A stretch of DNA of 64,000 nt from Chitinophagales bacterium (GCA_017303395.1 JAFLBN010000001.1:372001-436000), one strand, 5' to 3'. Positions 31,973-41,391 are shown, counted from the stretch's first letter. The notes: generated from the letters alone by a model not told the origin. Program-made: numbers and translations.

Positions 31973-33937
31973 TTATTTCTGCAAAATCTTTTTTGAATTT
32001 ATTCCCAGATATTTAAAATTCTTAAGTATCAGTGTCAAATCTGCGCCTGCCGTGTATTGCTGTGCATAGATGCTATCCAGTTGGCGGGCAACAGTTTCAG
32101 ACGGTTCGTAGTCTGCGGCAATAAAATATGGCGGCAATATACCTGCACGTATAGCAGGCAGTTGGCTGTTGTTTGTTGTGTAGCCTACCCATGTGTTTCT
32201 GCCCGTCAGCACCAATATGCAGTTTAGCCAGAATTGCAGTCCGTTTTTTACAAACAGCAGCAGCAATGGCCACATTATGAGGAAGATGACAGACAGCCCC
32301 GCATCCAGTATGCGCTTATTGCGTTGTTGCGAGAATTTAGAGAGGTTGTAGCGTTTGTCGAGCGTATACAGGTCGCCCGCAGTGTGGCTGCTGTTACTGC
32401 CCACAAAACTCTCGCTGCCCTGCAGGTGTATCTTGTATTCGTACGCACCACCGCAATACTGCATCTGTTGCAATATCTGCGCATAGCTGAGGCCGTTTAC
32501 ACAAAATATTACTTCGTTGATGCCTGCGGTAAAGAGGTAAGGCTTCAGCTCGTTGATGCCTGCCAGTGCAGTACCCTTGTTATTTTCTGTGGCTATACGC
32601 CCGTTCAGGTCTGGTGCGTAGTGTACACGGCGCAATGTATTGGCAGTATCGGCATAGTTTTTTTCGTCGGCTACTATCACGGCTTTGCGTGGCAGCTTAT
32701 CGTACGGGATGAACTTGAAGATACCCAGGCGGAAAAACAGCTCGTGCAGTGCCAGCATAATAACGGTACCCGATATACCGCTGAATATGATAATAGCGCG
32801 AGAGTATCGCAACCCCGGCTGCAGCAAACCATAGTAGGCCAGTATCATAATAGTACCTATCACCATAGCGCGTATCACACGCAGGCCTCGGTACGACTGG
32901 TCGTACACTCCATTGATGTACAGACTAACCACCCACAGCGCAATATATACAGGGAAGGTAGCTAGTACAGAATTGAGCGGTATAGGCTCTATATTCTTTA
33001 CATGCACCACCCAGAATTCTTTCATAAACCACAGCGTGCCCAGCATTATCAGTGCATCAAACATTGGCATGCGCAGCACTTTCAGCACCTGCTTTACCAC
33101 ACCCAGTATGGCGCGCAGTACAATACCTATGTTGATAAAGATGGTAAACAACTGTGCATTGCCCTTGCTATAGTGCTTGCGCACAAAAGTAGAAAGCGCC
33201 TCGTTGAATATGCGCACATAAGACAGTGTAGCCTTGCGCGTGCTTTCTCCTTTATAATGTATCAGTGTAGCCTCGGGGAAATAGATATTCTGATAGCCTG
33301 CCTTTTGTATGCGGTAAGAAAGGTCAACGTCTTCGCAATACATGAAATAATCTTCATCGAACGCGCCGCCTATTTTGGGCAGCACAGCAGTACGCACCAG
33401 CATGCAACAGCCAGAAAGCACATCTACCGCAGCCGTCTCATCTTCACCAATGTGTACGGCGTAGTATTTATTGAAGTACGGCGATTTGCTGAATACCTTA
33501 TTAATACCCGTTGTCTTGAAGATGGCTACCGATAGAGATGGGAAAGACTTCTTGCCATCGGGTGCAAACTGTCCTTTACCATCCAGCAGCTTGGGGCCAA
33601 TGCTACCCGCTTCGGGGTGGGCGTCCATAAAGCCGATGGTTTTGGTAAAGAAATCTTCGGGCATTACCGTGTCGGGGTTCAGGAAGAGGATATACTCCCC
33701 TTTGGCTATTGCCACACCCTGGTTATTGGCCCTGCCAAAGCCCGCATTATCTTTATTTTCTATACGGATGACGGTTGGGAATTTCTCTGCCACCATCTGC
33801 ATACTGCCATCGGTACTGTTATTATCTACGACAATTACCTCTGCTGCAAAGCCATTGGTAGCACGCAGCACACTGTGTAGGCATACCTCCAAAAAGTACT
33901 TCACATTATAATTAACAATGATAACCGATATCTTCAT
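31973..33937 (-). CDS. Family 2 glycosyltransferase fused to membrane region
   Basis: A 654-residue membrane protein. Residues 1-~240 form a GT-A glycosyltransferase 2 domain of the rhamnosyltransferase type (VIIVNYN, VVDNNSTDGS, NAGFGRANNQG, FLNPDTVMP, DEDYFMYCEDVDLSYR). Multiple transmembrane segments follow (about 265-400), then a Rossmann-like region, then another membrane segment. The C-terminus (RNKRILDAGLSVIFLIMWPLLL... LTGRNTWVGY) resembles the start of polyprenyl glycosylphosphotransferases but lacks their catalytic half. It probably acts in cell-surface polysaccharide synthesis at the inner membrane. First chromosomal gene after the element. Confidence 0.85.
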   Translation of the reverse strand: MKISVIIVNYNVKYFLEVCLHSVLRATNGFAAEVIVVDNNSTDGSMQMVAEKFPTVIRIENKDNAGFGRANNQGVAIAKGEYILFLNPDTVMPEDFFTKTIGFMDAHPEAGSIGPKLLDGKGQFAPDGKKSFPSLSVAIFKTTGINKVFSKSPYFNKYYAVHIGEDETAAVDVLSGCCMLVRTAVLPKIGGAFDEDYFMYCEDVDLSYRIQKAGYQNIYFPEATLIHYKGESTRKATLSYVRIFNEALSTFVRKHYSKGNAQLFTIFINIGIVLRAILGVVKQVLKVLRMPMFDALIMLGTLWFMKEFWVVHVKNIEPIPLNSVLATFPVYIALWVVSLYINGVYDQSYRGLRVIRAMVIGTIMILAYYGLLQPGLRYSRAIIIFSGISGTVIMLALHELFFRLGIFKFIPYDKLPRKAVIVADEKNYADTANTLRRVHYAPDLNGRIATENNKGTALAGINELKPYLFTAGINEVIFCVNGLSYAQILQQMQYCGGAYEYKIHLQGSESFVGSNSSHTAGDLYTLDKRYNLSKFSQQRNKRILDAGLSVIFLIMWPLLLLFVKNGLQFWLNCILVLTGRNTWVGYTTNNSQLPAIRAGILPPYFIAADYEPSETVARQLDSIYAQQYTAGADLTLILKNFKYLGINSKKILQK

Positions 33938-34013
33938 CAGGCAGTATAAGCGTCTGCGAATATAAGCGCAGCAATCCTAATAACGAAAAAACCTAACGGA
34001 GATTGCATTGCGG

Positions 34014-34214
34014 TCAGTCTCCTTTTTCAAGCAAAAACAAATCTTCTACCCGCTTGCGCAGGTGGGTGGCTATCTTCAGCACTACAATGGCGCTGGGTAT
34101 ATACTTGCCAGTTTCTATGGCAAATATCGTTTGCCGCGATACCCCGATGGCATCTGCCAGCTCCTGCTGTGTCTGGTTTTGCCGCAGGCGTTCTTCCCGT
34201 ACATTATTCTTCAT
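34014..34214 (-). CDS. Small XRE-type transcriptional regulator
   Basis: A 66-residue helix-turn-helix protein (RLRQNQTQQELADAIGVSRQTIFAIETGKYIPSA) of the short YozG-like XRE type, almost entirely the DNA-binding domain. It overlaps the upstream membrane-protein gene by 11 bases. Such pairs of a minimal XRE regulator and a DUF2178-like membrane protein are common; the regulator is thought to be controlled by the partner. Confidence 0.88.
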   Translation of the reverse strand: MKNNVREERLRQNQTQQELADAIGVSRQTIFAIETGKYIPSAIVVLKIATHLRKRVEDLFLLEKGD

Positions 34215-34650
34215 GCATGGCTCCTTTTAGGCGATACATGGTATAGTTGAAGTGGACGATGTAACATATCCAGAAAAGAAATAAGGTAAGGAGCAGAAAA
34301 AGTTCAAGCCCTGCATCACCCGCAGGTTCGCTACCCGATACAAACATATATACGAAAGCAAGTATCAGAAATACCAGTTGGCTGAAGGCTGCTGTCTGGA
34401 AAGATTTCAGCCGCAGGTTGTTGATATATTCGTCCTCATTGCGCTCTCTGGCAAATACCAGAAAGTAAAGCCCGAACAGGAATGAGAAGAAACTAAGCAC
34501 CAGTAAAGCAACAAGCTGCCAGCTACCACCTACGGGCAATACGCTATCCAAAGCGCCCTGTTGTATAGCTACCCATACAACAAACCCGAGTGGTGCCATC
34601 CATGCACCTGCTTTTTTGTAGCGGTGCGGTAATAAGAGTTTTTGTATCAT
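34204..34650 (-). CDS. DUF2178-like membrane protein
   Basis: A 148-residue protein with four predicted transmembrane helices (about 14-34, 42-66, 88-108, 118-138). It is encoded directly before the small XRE regulator, with the ends overlapping. The pairing suggests it modulates or is regulated by that protein. No enzymatic motif is seen. Confidence 0.7.
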   Translation of the reverse strand: MIQKLLLPHRYKKAGAWMAPLGFVVWVAIQQGALDSVLPVGGSWQLVALLVLSFFSFLFGLYFLVFARERNEDEYINNLRLKSFQTAAFSQLVFLILAFVYMFVSGSEPAGDAGLELFLLLTLFLFWICYIVHFNYTMYRLKGAMHEE

Positions 34651-34748
34651 AGTAAAGTGATTTTGTTATGATAACGCAAAAATAAGATGTAAAGTATGCT
34701 TTACATTGAAAAAGCGCAAATAATTATCCTTTTCACTATCTTCATGCT

Positions 34749-34997
34749 ATGGCAAGAACAAATGATGAAGATTTCGACATGTCCGATATGGGCACGCTGA
34801 ACAAGTATAAGGCAGAAGTAGTGAACGGTGTGGTAAAGGGCATACAGCTAACCGATAAAAAAGTAGACGGTATCAGTGTAGAGGGTAAAACTATAGATGG
34901 TGTTTATACCATAAAGACCATCTACCTCGTGGCATATAGCGAGGAGGAAGCACACAGGATACTGAACGAAGTAAAACAAAAGTATAAACTGCAATAG
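34749..34997 (+). CDS. Hypothetical 82-residue protein
   Basis: A small soluble protein (MARTNDEDFDMSDMG...) with an acidic N-terminus, repeated VxGI/V strands (VNGVVKGIQL, VDGISVEGKTIDGVYTI) and a C-terminal helix. No family is known to me. It is followed by a clear terminator at 34998-35022, which supports it as a real transcription unit. Confidence 0.65.
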   Translation: MARTNDEDFDMSDMGTLNKYKAEVVNGVVKGIQLTDKKVDGISVEGKTIDGVYTIKTIYLVAYSEEEAHRILNEVKQKYKLQ

Positions 34998-35022
34998 AGC
35001 CACCGTAAAAAGTGGCTTTTTT
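34998..35022 (+). terminator. Rho-independent terminator
   Basis: AGCCAC/GTGGCT stem (34998-35003/35012-35017) with a CGTAAAAA loop followed by six Ts, right after the stop of the 82-residue gene. Confidence 0.85.
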
Positions 35023-35052
35023 ATATTTTTATAACAGTGAAGCTTTATAACC

Positions 35053-35274
35053 ATGGCCTTTATTGATAGTAGCGGTAAGGAGTTAGCTCCGTGTGTTGTA
35101 TCAAAAGCCAAATATGCTTTAGGGTTACCTAATTACTATAAGGGCAATATCAAACAATTCTCAAAAGCATACTGGGAGCATGTTTGTACGGAAGTTGGAA
35201 ATCGACATGGTGTAAATTCATCAACGATTCAAAATGCCATCAATCGCTACACTCATTATTTACTTGCTATTTAA
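35053..35274 (+). CDS. Hypothetical 73-residue protein
   Basis: A small basic protein starting MAFIDSSGKELAP, with helical segments and no recognised family. It lies between a terminator and pfkA. Codon use is ordinary, but support is limited to an open frame with a plausible start, so it may be spurious or a remnant. Confidence 0.4.
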   Translation: MAFIDSSGKELAPCVVSKAKYALGLPNYYKGNIKQFSKAYWEHVCTEVGNRHGVNSSTIQNAINRYTHYLLAI

Positions 35275-35390
35275 CACCAATATACATATAGCGTCTTTGC
35301 ATTTCACACAACTCTTCATTTGTTAATTCTCCGTAACCAACTGATAAGCTTGGTTCAATTTCCTACTTTCACAATACAAGAACAGGTACT

Positions 35391-36371
35391 ATGGCAGCAA
35401 TCAGCAAAATAGGTATTATGACATCGGGCGGCGATAGCCCGGGGATGAACGCTGCGGTGCGTGCAGCAGTGCGTACAGCCGTGTACCATGGCATAGAAGT
35501 GTATGGTATTCGCCGTGGTTACCAGGGTATGATAGAGGGCGATATCTATCGTATGGAAGCTACCGATGTATCGAACATCATACAGCGTGGTGGCACTATA
35601 CTGAAGACTGCTCGCAGCAAAGAATTCATGACCGAAGAAGGCATGCAGAAAGCCTACAACCAGTTGCAGCTACATGGCATCAACGGACTGGTACTGATAG
35701 GTGGCGACGGTACTTTTCGCGGTGCGGTAGAGTTCTTTAAACGATATACTATACCCGCCGTTGGCCTGCCCGGCACAATAGATAAAGACCTTGCGGGTAC
35801 AGACTATACCATTGGTTTTGATACGGCTGTGAATACGGCTGTAGAGGCGATAGATAAGATACGCGATACGGCAGAGGCACACAACCGCCTGTTTATTGTA
35901 GAGGTAATGGGGCGCGATGCGGGCTATATAGCATTGCACAGCGGCATAGCATGTGGTGCGGAAGATATACTGATACCCGAAACAGAAACCGACATCAATG
36001 CCGTGCTGAACCGTATTGATATGGACGAGCGCCGCAAAAAGAATGTGCACATCATTGTAGTAGCAGAGGGCGATGATTTTGGCGGAGCCAAAGAACTGCA
36101 TGCTGCTGTGCAACGCAGGTTTCCACTGCTGGATGTACGCAGTACCGTACTGGGCCATATACAACGAGGTGGCAGCCCTACCTGTGCAGACAGGGTATTG
36201 GCAAGCCGCTTAGGACATGCCGCCGTAGAGGCACTACGCACCGGCAAAACGCAAGTAATGGCAGGCATTGTAAACGGAGAGATTCTCTACACACCGTTTG
36301 AAAGCTGTGTGAAACAAAACGCCATCATCAGCAAAGACATGATAGAGATGATACATGTACTGGCGGTATAA
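35391..36371 (+). CDS. pfkA: ATP-dependent 6-phosphofructokinase
   Basis: A 326-residue phosphofructokinase that phosphorylates fructose 6-phosphate to the 1,6-bisphosphate in glycolysis. Motifs seen are MTSGGDSPGMNAAVR (phosphate loop), IGGDGTFRGA (ATP site; the GGDGT glycine fits ATP and not pyrophosphate use), PGTIDKDLAGTDYTIGFDTA with the catalytic aspartate in TIDKD, EVMGRDAGYIA, and GHIQRGGSPTCADR. Full length for the bacterial enzyme. It stands alone, with a TATTA-rich upstream region. Confidence 0.97.
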   Translation: MAAISKIGIMTSGGDSPGMNAAVRAAVRTAVYHGIEVYGIRRGYQGMIEGDIYRMEATDVSNIIQRGGTILKTARSKEFMTEEGMQKAYNQLQLHGINGLVLIGGDGTFRGAVEFFKRYTIPAVGLPGTIDKDLAGTDYTIGFDTAVNTAVEAIDKIRDTAEAHNRLFIVEVMGRDAGYIALHSGIACGAEDILIPETETDINAVLNRIDMDERRKKNVHIIVVAEGDDFGGAKELHAAVQRRFPLLDVRSTVLGHIQRGGSPTCADRVLASRLGHAAVEALRTGKTQVMAGIVNGEILYTPFESCVKQNAIISKDMIEMIHVLAV

Positions 36372-36418
36372 ATACTAATATCGAAATGCTAATTTCTAAC
36401 AGTGTGGCGAAAAATAAG

Positions 36419-36506
36419 TGTCATTCTGAACGCAGCGTAGCGAAGTGAAGAATCTGCATCATCGAAGTACTAATGCCTAACAGATTCCTCCTACGTCGGA
36501 ATGACA
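36419..36506. repeat. Interspersed inverted repeat (TGTCATTCxGA family)
   Basis: TGTCATTCTGA at 36419-36429 is mirrored by TCGGAATGACA at 36496-36506 (one mismatch), with GCGTAGCGAAGTGAAGAATCT and AGATTCCTCCTACG inside. This layout is that of a short palindromic genome repeat I know from many Bacteroidota and other genomes, lying between two genes. Presumably one copy of many. Confidence 0.65.
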
Positions 36507-36536
36507 GCAATGGTGGGGCAATAAACCAATCAACAA

Positions 36537-37523
36537 TTGAACAAACTCATTCTAACATTCATAATTTTTCTTTTTGCTTTCACGGCAAACGCGCAGGTAT
36601 ACCCTGTTGTATTCTACAATCTTGAAAACCTCTTTGACCCTGCTGATGACCCGCTGACGGATGATGAGGAGTTTACGCCCAATGGCAGCTATCGGTATAC
36701 AGATAAGATATACGGGCAAAAACTGCGCAACATGGCTTATGCACTGCAACGTGCAGGCACAGACAAGAGCCCTAACGGTGCTGCATTGATAGGCATTGCA
36801 GAGGTAGAGAATAATAAAGTACTGAACGACCTTGTGAATACCAATGAACTGAAAGCACGCAACTATAAATATGTATGGTATAACAGTACAGACCCGCGCG
36901 GTATAGACGTGGCGCTGCTCTATAACCCTGCGGTGTTTAAAGTACTGGCATCAAAACAACTGCCTGTGCGCAAAGGTGCACGCGAGCCATTGTATGTAAA
37001 AGGCATACTGGCGGGCGATACAGTGCATGTATTGGTAAACCACTGGCCATCGCGCAGAGAAGGTGCAGACGAAACAGAATATAAACGCAGAGAGATGGCT
37101 GCTGCCAACAGGAAGATTATTGATGAGATTCGTCGCGCTAACCGCAATGCCCGCATACTGATGATGGGCGACCTGAATGATAACCCTACAGATGCCAGCC
37201 TTACGCAAGAACTGGGTAGCATTGCAGATGCCAATGCGGTGGGCAATAACACCATGTACAATCCCTTTGCAAGCATCTATACAAGTGGACGTGGCACAGC
37301 AGTGTTTCAGCGCAAGTGGGATTTGTTTGATCAGGTGATACTATCTGCGGGCTTTGTAAAAAGCAAGGGCATACAGTATGCAGGCGCAGAGATATACGAC
37401 CGTCCTTTCTTGCGACAAGAAGGTGGTAAATTCCGCAACTACCCATTCCGTAGTTTTCGCGGCACGTATTGGAACAATGGCTATAGCGACCATTTTCCCG
37501 TTGTTGTTTACCTGAAGAAGTAA
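36537..37523 (+). CDS. Secreted endonuclease/exonuclease/phosphatase family protein
   Basis: A 328-residue protein with a Sec signal peptide (hydrophobic core to FTANAQ at about residue 20). The EEP domain shows YNLENLFDPADD, IGIAEVENNKVL, DPRGIDVALLY, VNHWPSRREG, MGDLNDNPTD and SDHFPVVVY, matching metal and catalytic residues (Asn, Glu, Asp, His). It likely hydrolyses phosphodiesters in nucleic acids or lipids outside the cytoplasm. The start is TTG (36537), chosen because it begins the signal peptide. Confidence 0.9.
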   Translation: MNKLILTFIIFLFAFTANAQVYPVVFYNLENLFDPADDPLTDDEEFTPNGSYRYTDKIYGQKLRNMAYALQRAGTDKSPNGAALIGIAEVENNKVLNDLVNTNELKARNYKYVWYNSTDPRGIDVALLYNPAVFKVLASKQLPVRKGAREPLYVKGILAGDTVHVLVNHWPSRREGADETEYKRREMAAANRKIIDEIRRANRNARILMMGDLNDNPTDASLTQELGSIADANAVGNNTMYNPFASIYTSGRGTAVFQRKWDLFDQVILSAGFVKSKGIQYAGAEIYDRPFLRQEGGKFRNYPFRSFRGTYWNNGYSDHFPVVVYLKK

Positions 37524-37534
37524 ATAGATAACAA

Positions 37535-38053
37535 ATGACTGCCAACGAAAAGAAATTCAATGATTGTGTGGGAACAATGATGCGTTATGCAGCAATCATT
37601 GGTATGGATAAAAAATATCTACCTGCGTTAGAATCTACAGGAGAGGGTGCTTATCTCGATATAGATTTATCAGGAAGACTATACTACGTAATTAAAGAAC
37701 GCGGACAAGAACTAAAAAACGAATCTGGCAGAGATATGGACGAGATACTGTTTCAGGTATTTAAGGATGCAACATTTACAATGGCATGTAACTACGAAAA
37801 ACAAAACAGAATTGCAGGTGAAGATACCAGAAGACAAATGTTTGCCAAATGGACAGAATTGTTACAGACACTGAATAAAAAATGGGGAGATAGGGTTGAA
37901 GCAGATATCAAGAACACACTCTGGCATTATCCGTACGACGATAACGCAAGCTTACGTGCCAGTCATATTATAAATCTTGTAAAGAATGGAGTATCAAGTA
38001 TCGATGCAAAAAAAGAAGCTAATCAGAAATACCCATTACCTAAAAGAGACTGA
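37535..38053 (+). CDS. Imm63-like immunity family protein
   Basis: A 172-residue soluble protein resembling the Imm63 family: YYVIKERGQELKNES, DMDEILFQVFKDATFTMACNYEKQNRIAGEDTRRQMFAKWTELL. Imm63 proteins are predicted immunity partners of polymorphic toxins. No toxin gene is adjacent, so it is an orphan. It starts 11 bases after the EEP gene, so they may share a transcript. Confidence 0.65.
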   Translation: MTANEKKFNDCVGTMMRYAAIIGMDKKYLPALESTGEGAYLDIDLSGRLYYVIKERGQELKNESGRDMDEILFQVFKDATFTMACNYEKQNRIAGEDTRRQMFAKWTELLQTLNKKWGDRVEADIKNTLWHYPYDDNASLRASHIINLVKNGVSSIDAKKEANQKYPLPKRD

Positions 38054-38083
38054 TAGCTGATACCGATTGCATAACTTTACTGT

Positions 38084-38524
38084 ATGAAGAAGCTACTCTT
38101 GTTATCTGCTGTATTATACCTGTCTGCATGCAGCGGTGATGCGGGCAATTCTACCGATGGGGAAGACCTTGCAACCATAGCGGCTACACAATCGCCGACA
38201 CTGGGGCAGGTGGCAGAGGCTGTTGCAGATGCATCGGCCATACCGCAAATGATACAGGGCAGCTGGGTGAGTGTGGAAGACCCGAAGGCTACACTCATCA
38301 TCACCAAAGACAAATACATACTGGGCTACGAAGGCAGTAAGAACGATACAGTCGATTACACCATCAGTCATAAAAGCTGCACCGACAGTACCGAGAATGA
38401 AGACTATTACATCTACTTGCCCAAAGACGATATGTGCTATATAGTAGTAGATGCCAGCGAGAAAAACCTGTCATTCATCTACACAGCACGCGGCAATACG
38501 CTTACCTATACCAGGGTGAAATAA
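38084..38524 (+). CDS. Hypothetical lipoprotein
   Basis: A 146-residue protein with a lipoprotein signal (LSACSG, Cys at about 16). The mature domain has a lipocalin-like start (MIQGSWVSVEDPKATLIITKDKYI) and beta-strands to the end. Likely located in the periplasm or outer membrane. Function is unknown. A terminator directly follows. Confidence 0.75.
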   Translation: MKKLLLLSAVLYLSACSGDAGNSTDGEDLATIAATQSPTLGQVAEAVADASAIPQMIQGSWVSVEDPKATLIITKDKYILGYEGSKNDTVDYTISHKSCTDSTENEDYYIYLPKDDMCYIVVDASEKNLSFIYTARGNTLTYTRVK

Positions 38525-38548
38525 AAAAGGGAGTGAAAACTCCCTTTT
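38525..38548 (+). terminator. Rho-independent terminator
   Basis: AAAAGGGAGT/ACTCCCTTTT stem (38525-38534/38539-38548) with a GAAA tetraloop, directly after the lipoprotein stop. Confidence 0.88.
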
Positions 38549-38655
38549 ACTCTATACTACACACCAAGTTTTCGAAAAAACTATTTAATCAACCTTTTAG
38601 TGTTTTTATCTCTTGTTCCCTGATACAAAATAACAACAGACAAATGGCGGGGAAT

Positions 38656-38691
38656 ATGACCTAGGTCAATCAGTGTAATGACATGCGTCAC
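38656..38691. promoter_or_regulatory. Tandem Crp/Fnr-like sites upstream of esterase
   Basis: ATGACCTAGGTCAA (38656-38669) and ATGACATGCGTCAC (38678-38691) are close to the TTGAC-N4-GTCAA form seen near the Crp/Fnr gene at 51889 and 52782. Their centres are 22 bases apart, about two helical turns, and 80-115 bases before the esterase start. Likely operator sites for a Crp/Fnr-family regulator, by inference. Confidence 0.45.
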
Positions 38692-38770
38692 AGATATTAC
38701 CCCACCGCGGGGGATGATTGCAGGCAGTGGTTTTGATAGCTTTGCCACAGCATTATAAGACCGGCTTTTT

Positions 38771-39616
38771 ATGAAAAAACTATTACCGATTCTCCTGCTC
38801 GTTGCAGGTACCATCACCGCATCTGCACAAAGCACCAAGCCATTTGTACTGGGTGTAGTAGATAGCCTGTATTCCACATCACTTGCACAGCAGCGCACCA
38901 TCAACATCTACCTGCCCGAAGGTTATCATGATGATACGGCAAAGAACTTCCCCGTCATCTACCAACTGGATGGCAGCGCCAACGAAGATTTTGTACACAC
39001 AGTGGGCAATGTACAGTTCCTCACCATGATAGGCTATATGTCGCCAACCATTGTGGTGGGCATTGCCAACATAAACCGCAAACACGATTTCACTTTCCCT
39101 GCCATCAATACCAACAAAAAGAAACAGGCAGATACTTTCCTTGCCTACCTCGAAAAACAACTTGCACCCGTAGCGGGTGGTTCGCCGCAGTTCATATCAT
39201 TTATAGAAAAAGAATTGCAGCCGTATATCAACAGCCATTATAAAACAGGTGGTGCTACAACACTCATCGGTCAGTCGCTGGGTGGTTTGCTGGCAGCAGA
39301 GATACTGCTGAAGAAACCCAACCTGTTTGATAATTACATCATTGTAAGCCCCAGCCTGTGGTGGGATGGCGAATCGCTGCTGAGTGCTGCGCCTGCACTG
39401 CTCAAAACACGCTATACCAACAAAAAGCAAGTATATATTACTACAGGCACAGAGGGCCCGATTATGGAAGGCGATGCCGCTAAACTTGCCACACTGCTGA
39501 AACAATACAAGAGCAAAGAAGCCCGCATAAAACACACCAAGATGCCGCAGGAAACCCACCTTACCATTCTGCACCGTGCGGTGTATAATGCGCTGCTGTG
39601 GATGAACGGGCAGTAA
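38771..39616 (+). CDS. Secreted esterase (esterase D/Fes-like alpha/beta hydrolase)
   Basis: A 281-residue protein with a signal peptide (MKKLLPILLLVAGTITASAQ) and an alpha/beta-hydrolase domain of the putative esterase family. The nucleophile motif is IGQSLGGLLAAEIL, with YQLDGSANEDF and VVGIANINRKHDFT typical of the Fes/EsteraseD group, and ETHLTI carrying the probable catalytic histidine. It probably cleaves ester bonds of siderophores or small acyl esters in the periplasm. Confidence 0.88.
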   Translation: MKKLLPILLLVAGTITASAQSTKPFVLGVVDSLYSTSLAQQRTINIYLPEGYHDDTAKNFPVIYQLDGSANEDFVHTVGNVQFLTMIGYMSPTIVVGIANINRKHDFTFPAINTNKKKQADTFLAYLEKQLAPVAGGSPQFISFIEKELQPYINSHYKTGGATTLIGQSLGGLLAAEILLKKPNLFDNYIIVSPSLWWDGESLLSAAPALLKTRYTNKKQVYITTGTEGPIMEGDAAKLATLLKQYKSKEARIKHTKMPQETHLTILHRAVYNALLWMNGQ

Positions 39617-39679
39617 TACCGAAATCATATTTCGTGCAACAGGTTTTGTTTAGTATTTTGAGCGAAAACCAACAGGTTT

Positions 39680-41305
39680 ATGAAACAAATATGCCTGATT
39701 TTGGCTCTTATAATATTATACAACAAGGCCCTATGCCAACAATCATACACGAAATACATTGACTCACTTAAGAAAGAACTACCAAAATCGACCGCAGACA
39801 GCAATCAGGTGAAAATCCTTGACATGCTGGCCTACACCTACTCCAATATCAATCCCGATTCGGGCATAAAATATGCTTTGCAGGCACTGCAAGTAGCCCA
39901 AAATGCCAAATGGGAAAAAGGCATTGCATTAGCCAATACAGAACTGGGTATAAATTATGGAAAGAAATCGGCGTACGACACAGCCATCGGCTATCATCAG
40001 CAAGCTTTATCGATATATCAAAAACTGAATAAGCAGAAAAGTATTGCAGCCGTTTCGTGAAACATTGCACTCATCTATCAGTCTTTGGGCAACTATCCGC
40101 TGGCACTCGAATATAACTACAACGCTGCCAGGATAGCCGAAAAACTGCGTGAAGACCATATGCTTGCCATGGTGAATGAGAATATAGGCACTATATTTTT
40201 AGAACAGAAAGACCATACCAAAGCACTTGAATACTATAATAAAGCCAACAGTATTTATAAACAGAAAAACGACAGCAAGGGTATTGCCAGAAACCTGACA
40301 AACATAGGCATTGTGCTGGATGCGAATAAAAACTATAAAGCGGCATTAGACAACCAGCAAAAAGCCTATGCCATCAATAAAGAACTTGGCGACATGAATG
40401 GCATGCAGATAAACTGTGCGAATATCGGTATTGTATATACGCACATGGATATGCCTGAAAAATCTCTTGAGTACTATACAAAAGCATTGCAAATAAGCAC
40501 AGAGATGGGTGCGTTGGGCAACAATGCCATTAATATGGGCAATCTTGGCGAAGCACATTACAGCATTGCAAAAAAAATAAAACTACAACAAGGAGAAAGC
40601 CCCATATACAAAGACCATTTACAGAAAGCAATACAGTACCTGAAAGATGCTGTAACACTGTGCGAGCAAATAAACTATATGGCTCCCGCTACAGAATTTC
40701 TTCCGTTTCTGTCAGACATATACAATGATGCAGGGCTGTATAAAGATGCCTTGCTCACCTACAAGAAATACATCACTGTTAAGGATAAAGTTTTTTCAAA
40801 CGAATCTAAAACTGCCTTATCAACCATAGAGAACAAAAGAGAAATAGAGCTGACGCAAAAAGACATTGCACTGAAAGACAAACAACTAAGAATAGCTGCG
40901 CTTGAATTAAAGCAAAAGAAAAATGAAAGAGCCATGTACCTGATGGGCGTAGCATTATTAATAATGGGGTTTGTTGTTGTAGTAAATTCCATCAGGGTAT
41001 ATAAAAATAAAAACAGGATGCTTGCGCTGGAAAACAAAAGAAAAACCAATATCATCTTTGACCAGCTAAAAGCTATTACAAAACGCAATGCCATGTTGGA
41101 AGAAATAGCCACAAAATACTCTCACGATATACGCGGGCACGTGGCCACTATTTTAGGCTTGTCTCAATTGGTTGATAAAGACAATTATACCTCTCCGCAG
41201 AATGAAAAAATAGTAGAAGGCATTATTGAAACCACAGAAAAGCTGGATGGTATAATAAAGCAAGTGGTGGCAGAAGAAAACAAACTCATCCGCGATAAAG
41301 AATAA
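39680..41305 (+). pseudogene. TPR sensor-kinase-like protein interrupted by in-frame TGA
   Basis: Both halves are in the same frame. The first (39680-40060) has a signal peptide and TPR repeats and ends at TGA (40058-40060); the second continues directly (NIALIYQSLGNYPLALEY) with more TPRs, a transmembrane segment (about residues 278-300 of the second part) and a C-terminal HisKA-like helix pair with SHDIRGHVATILGLSQLV. The full product would be ~541 residues. TPR continuity across the stop shows this is one gene. The histidine-kinase ATP-binding domain is absent. Either a nonsense mutation or a base error. The second half might be reinitiated at 40085. Confidence 0.85.
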
Positions 41306-41339
41306 CACAGCCCATAACTTTCGCTTATACCCCGTTACT

Positions 41340-41391
41340 ACTATACCCGAGTATAGTGCAGGCTGTTGTACACACATGCATCGTACCTTTG
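41340..41391 (+). promoter_or_regulatory. Promoter and palindromic operator before DsbA-family gene
   Basis: A TACCTTTG box (41384-41391) lies 8 bases before the ATG at 41400. Upstream, ACTATAC-CCGA-GTATAGT (41340-41357) is a perfect 7-bp inverted repeat placed over the expected -33 zone, so it could be a repressor or activator site. Confidence 0.5.

Noticed and set aside
32234-32965. A 243-codon plus-strand frame opposite the glycosyltransferase
   Set aside because: Composition (many Gln/Tyr/His/Val) and full overlap with a well supported gene show it is a shadow frame.
40058-40060. TGA read as tryptophan or selenocysteine
   Set aside because: Many other genes in the window end in TGA (for example the XRE, DUF4373-like and small membrane genes), and no selenocysteine insertion element is seen, so a recoded stop is unlikely.
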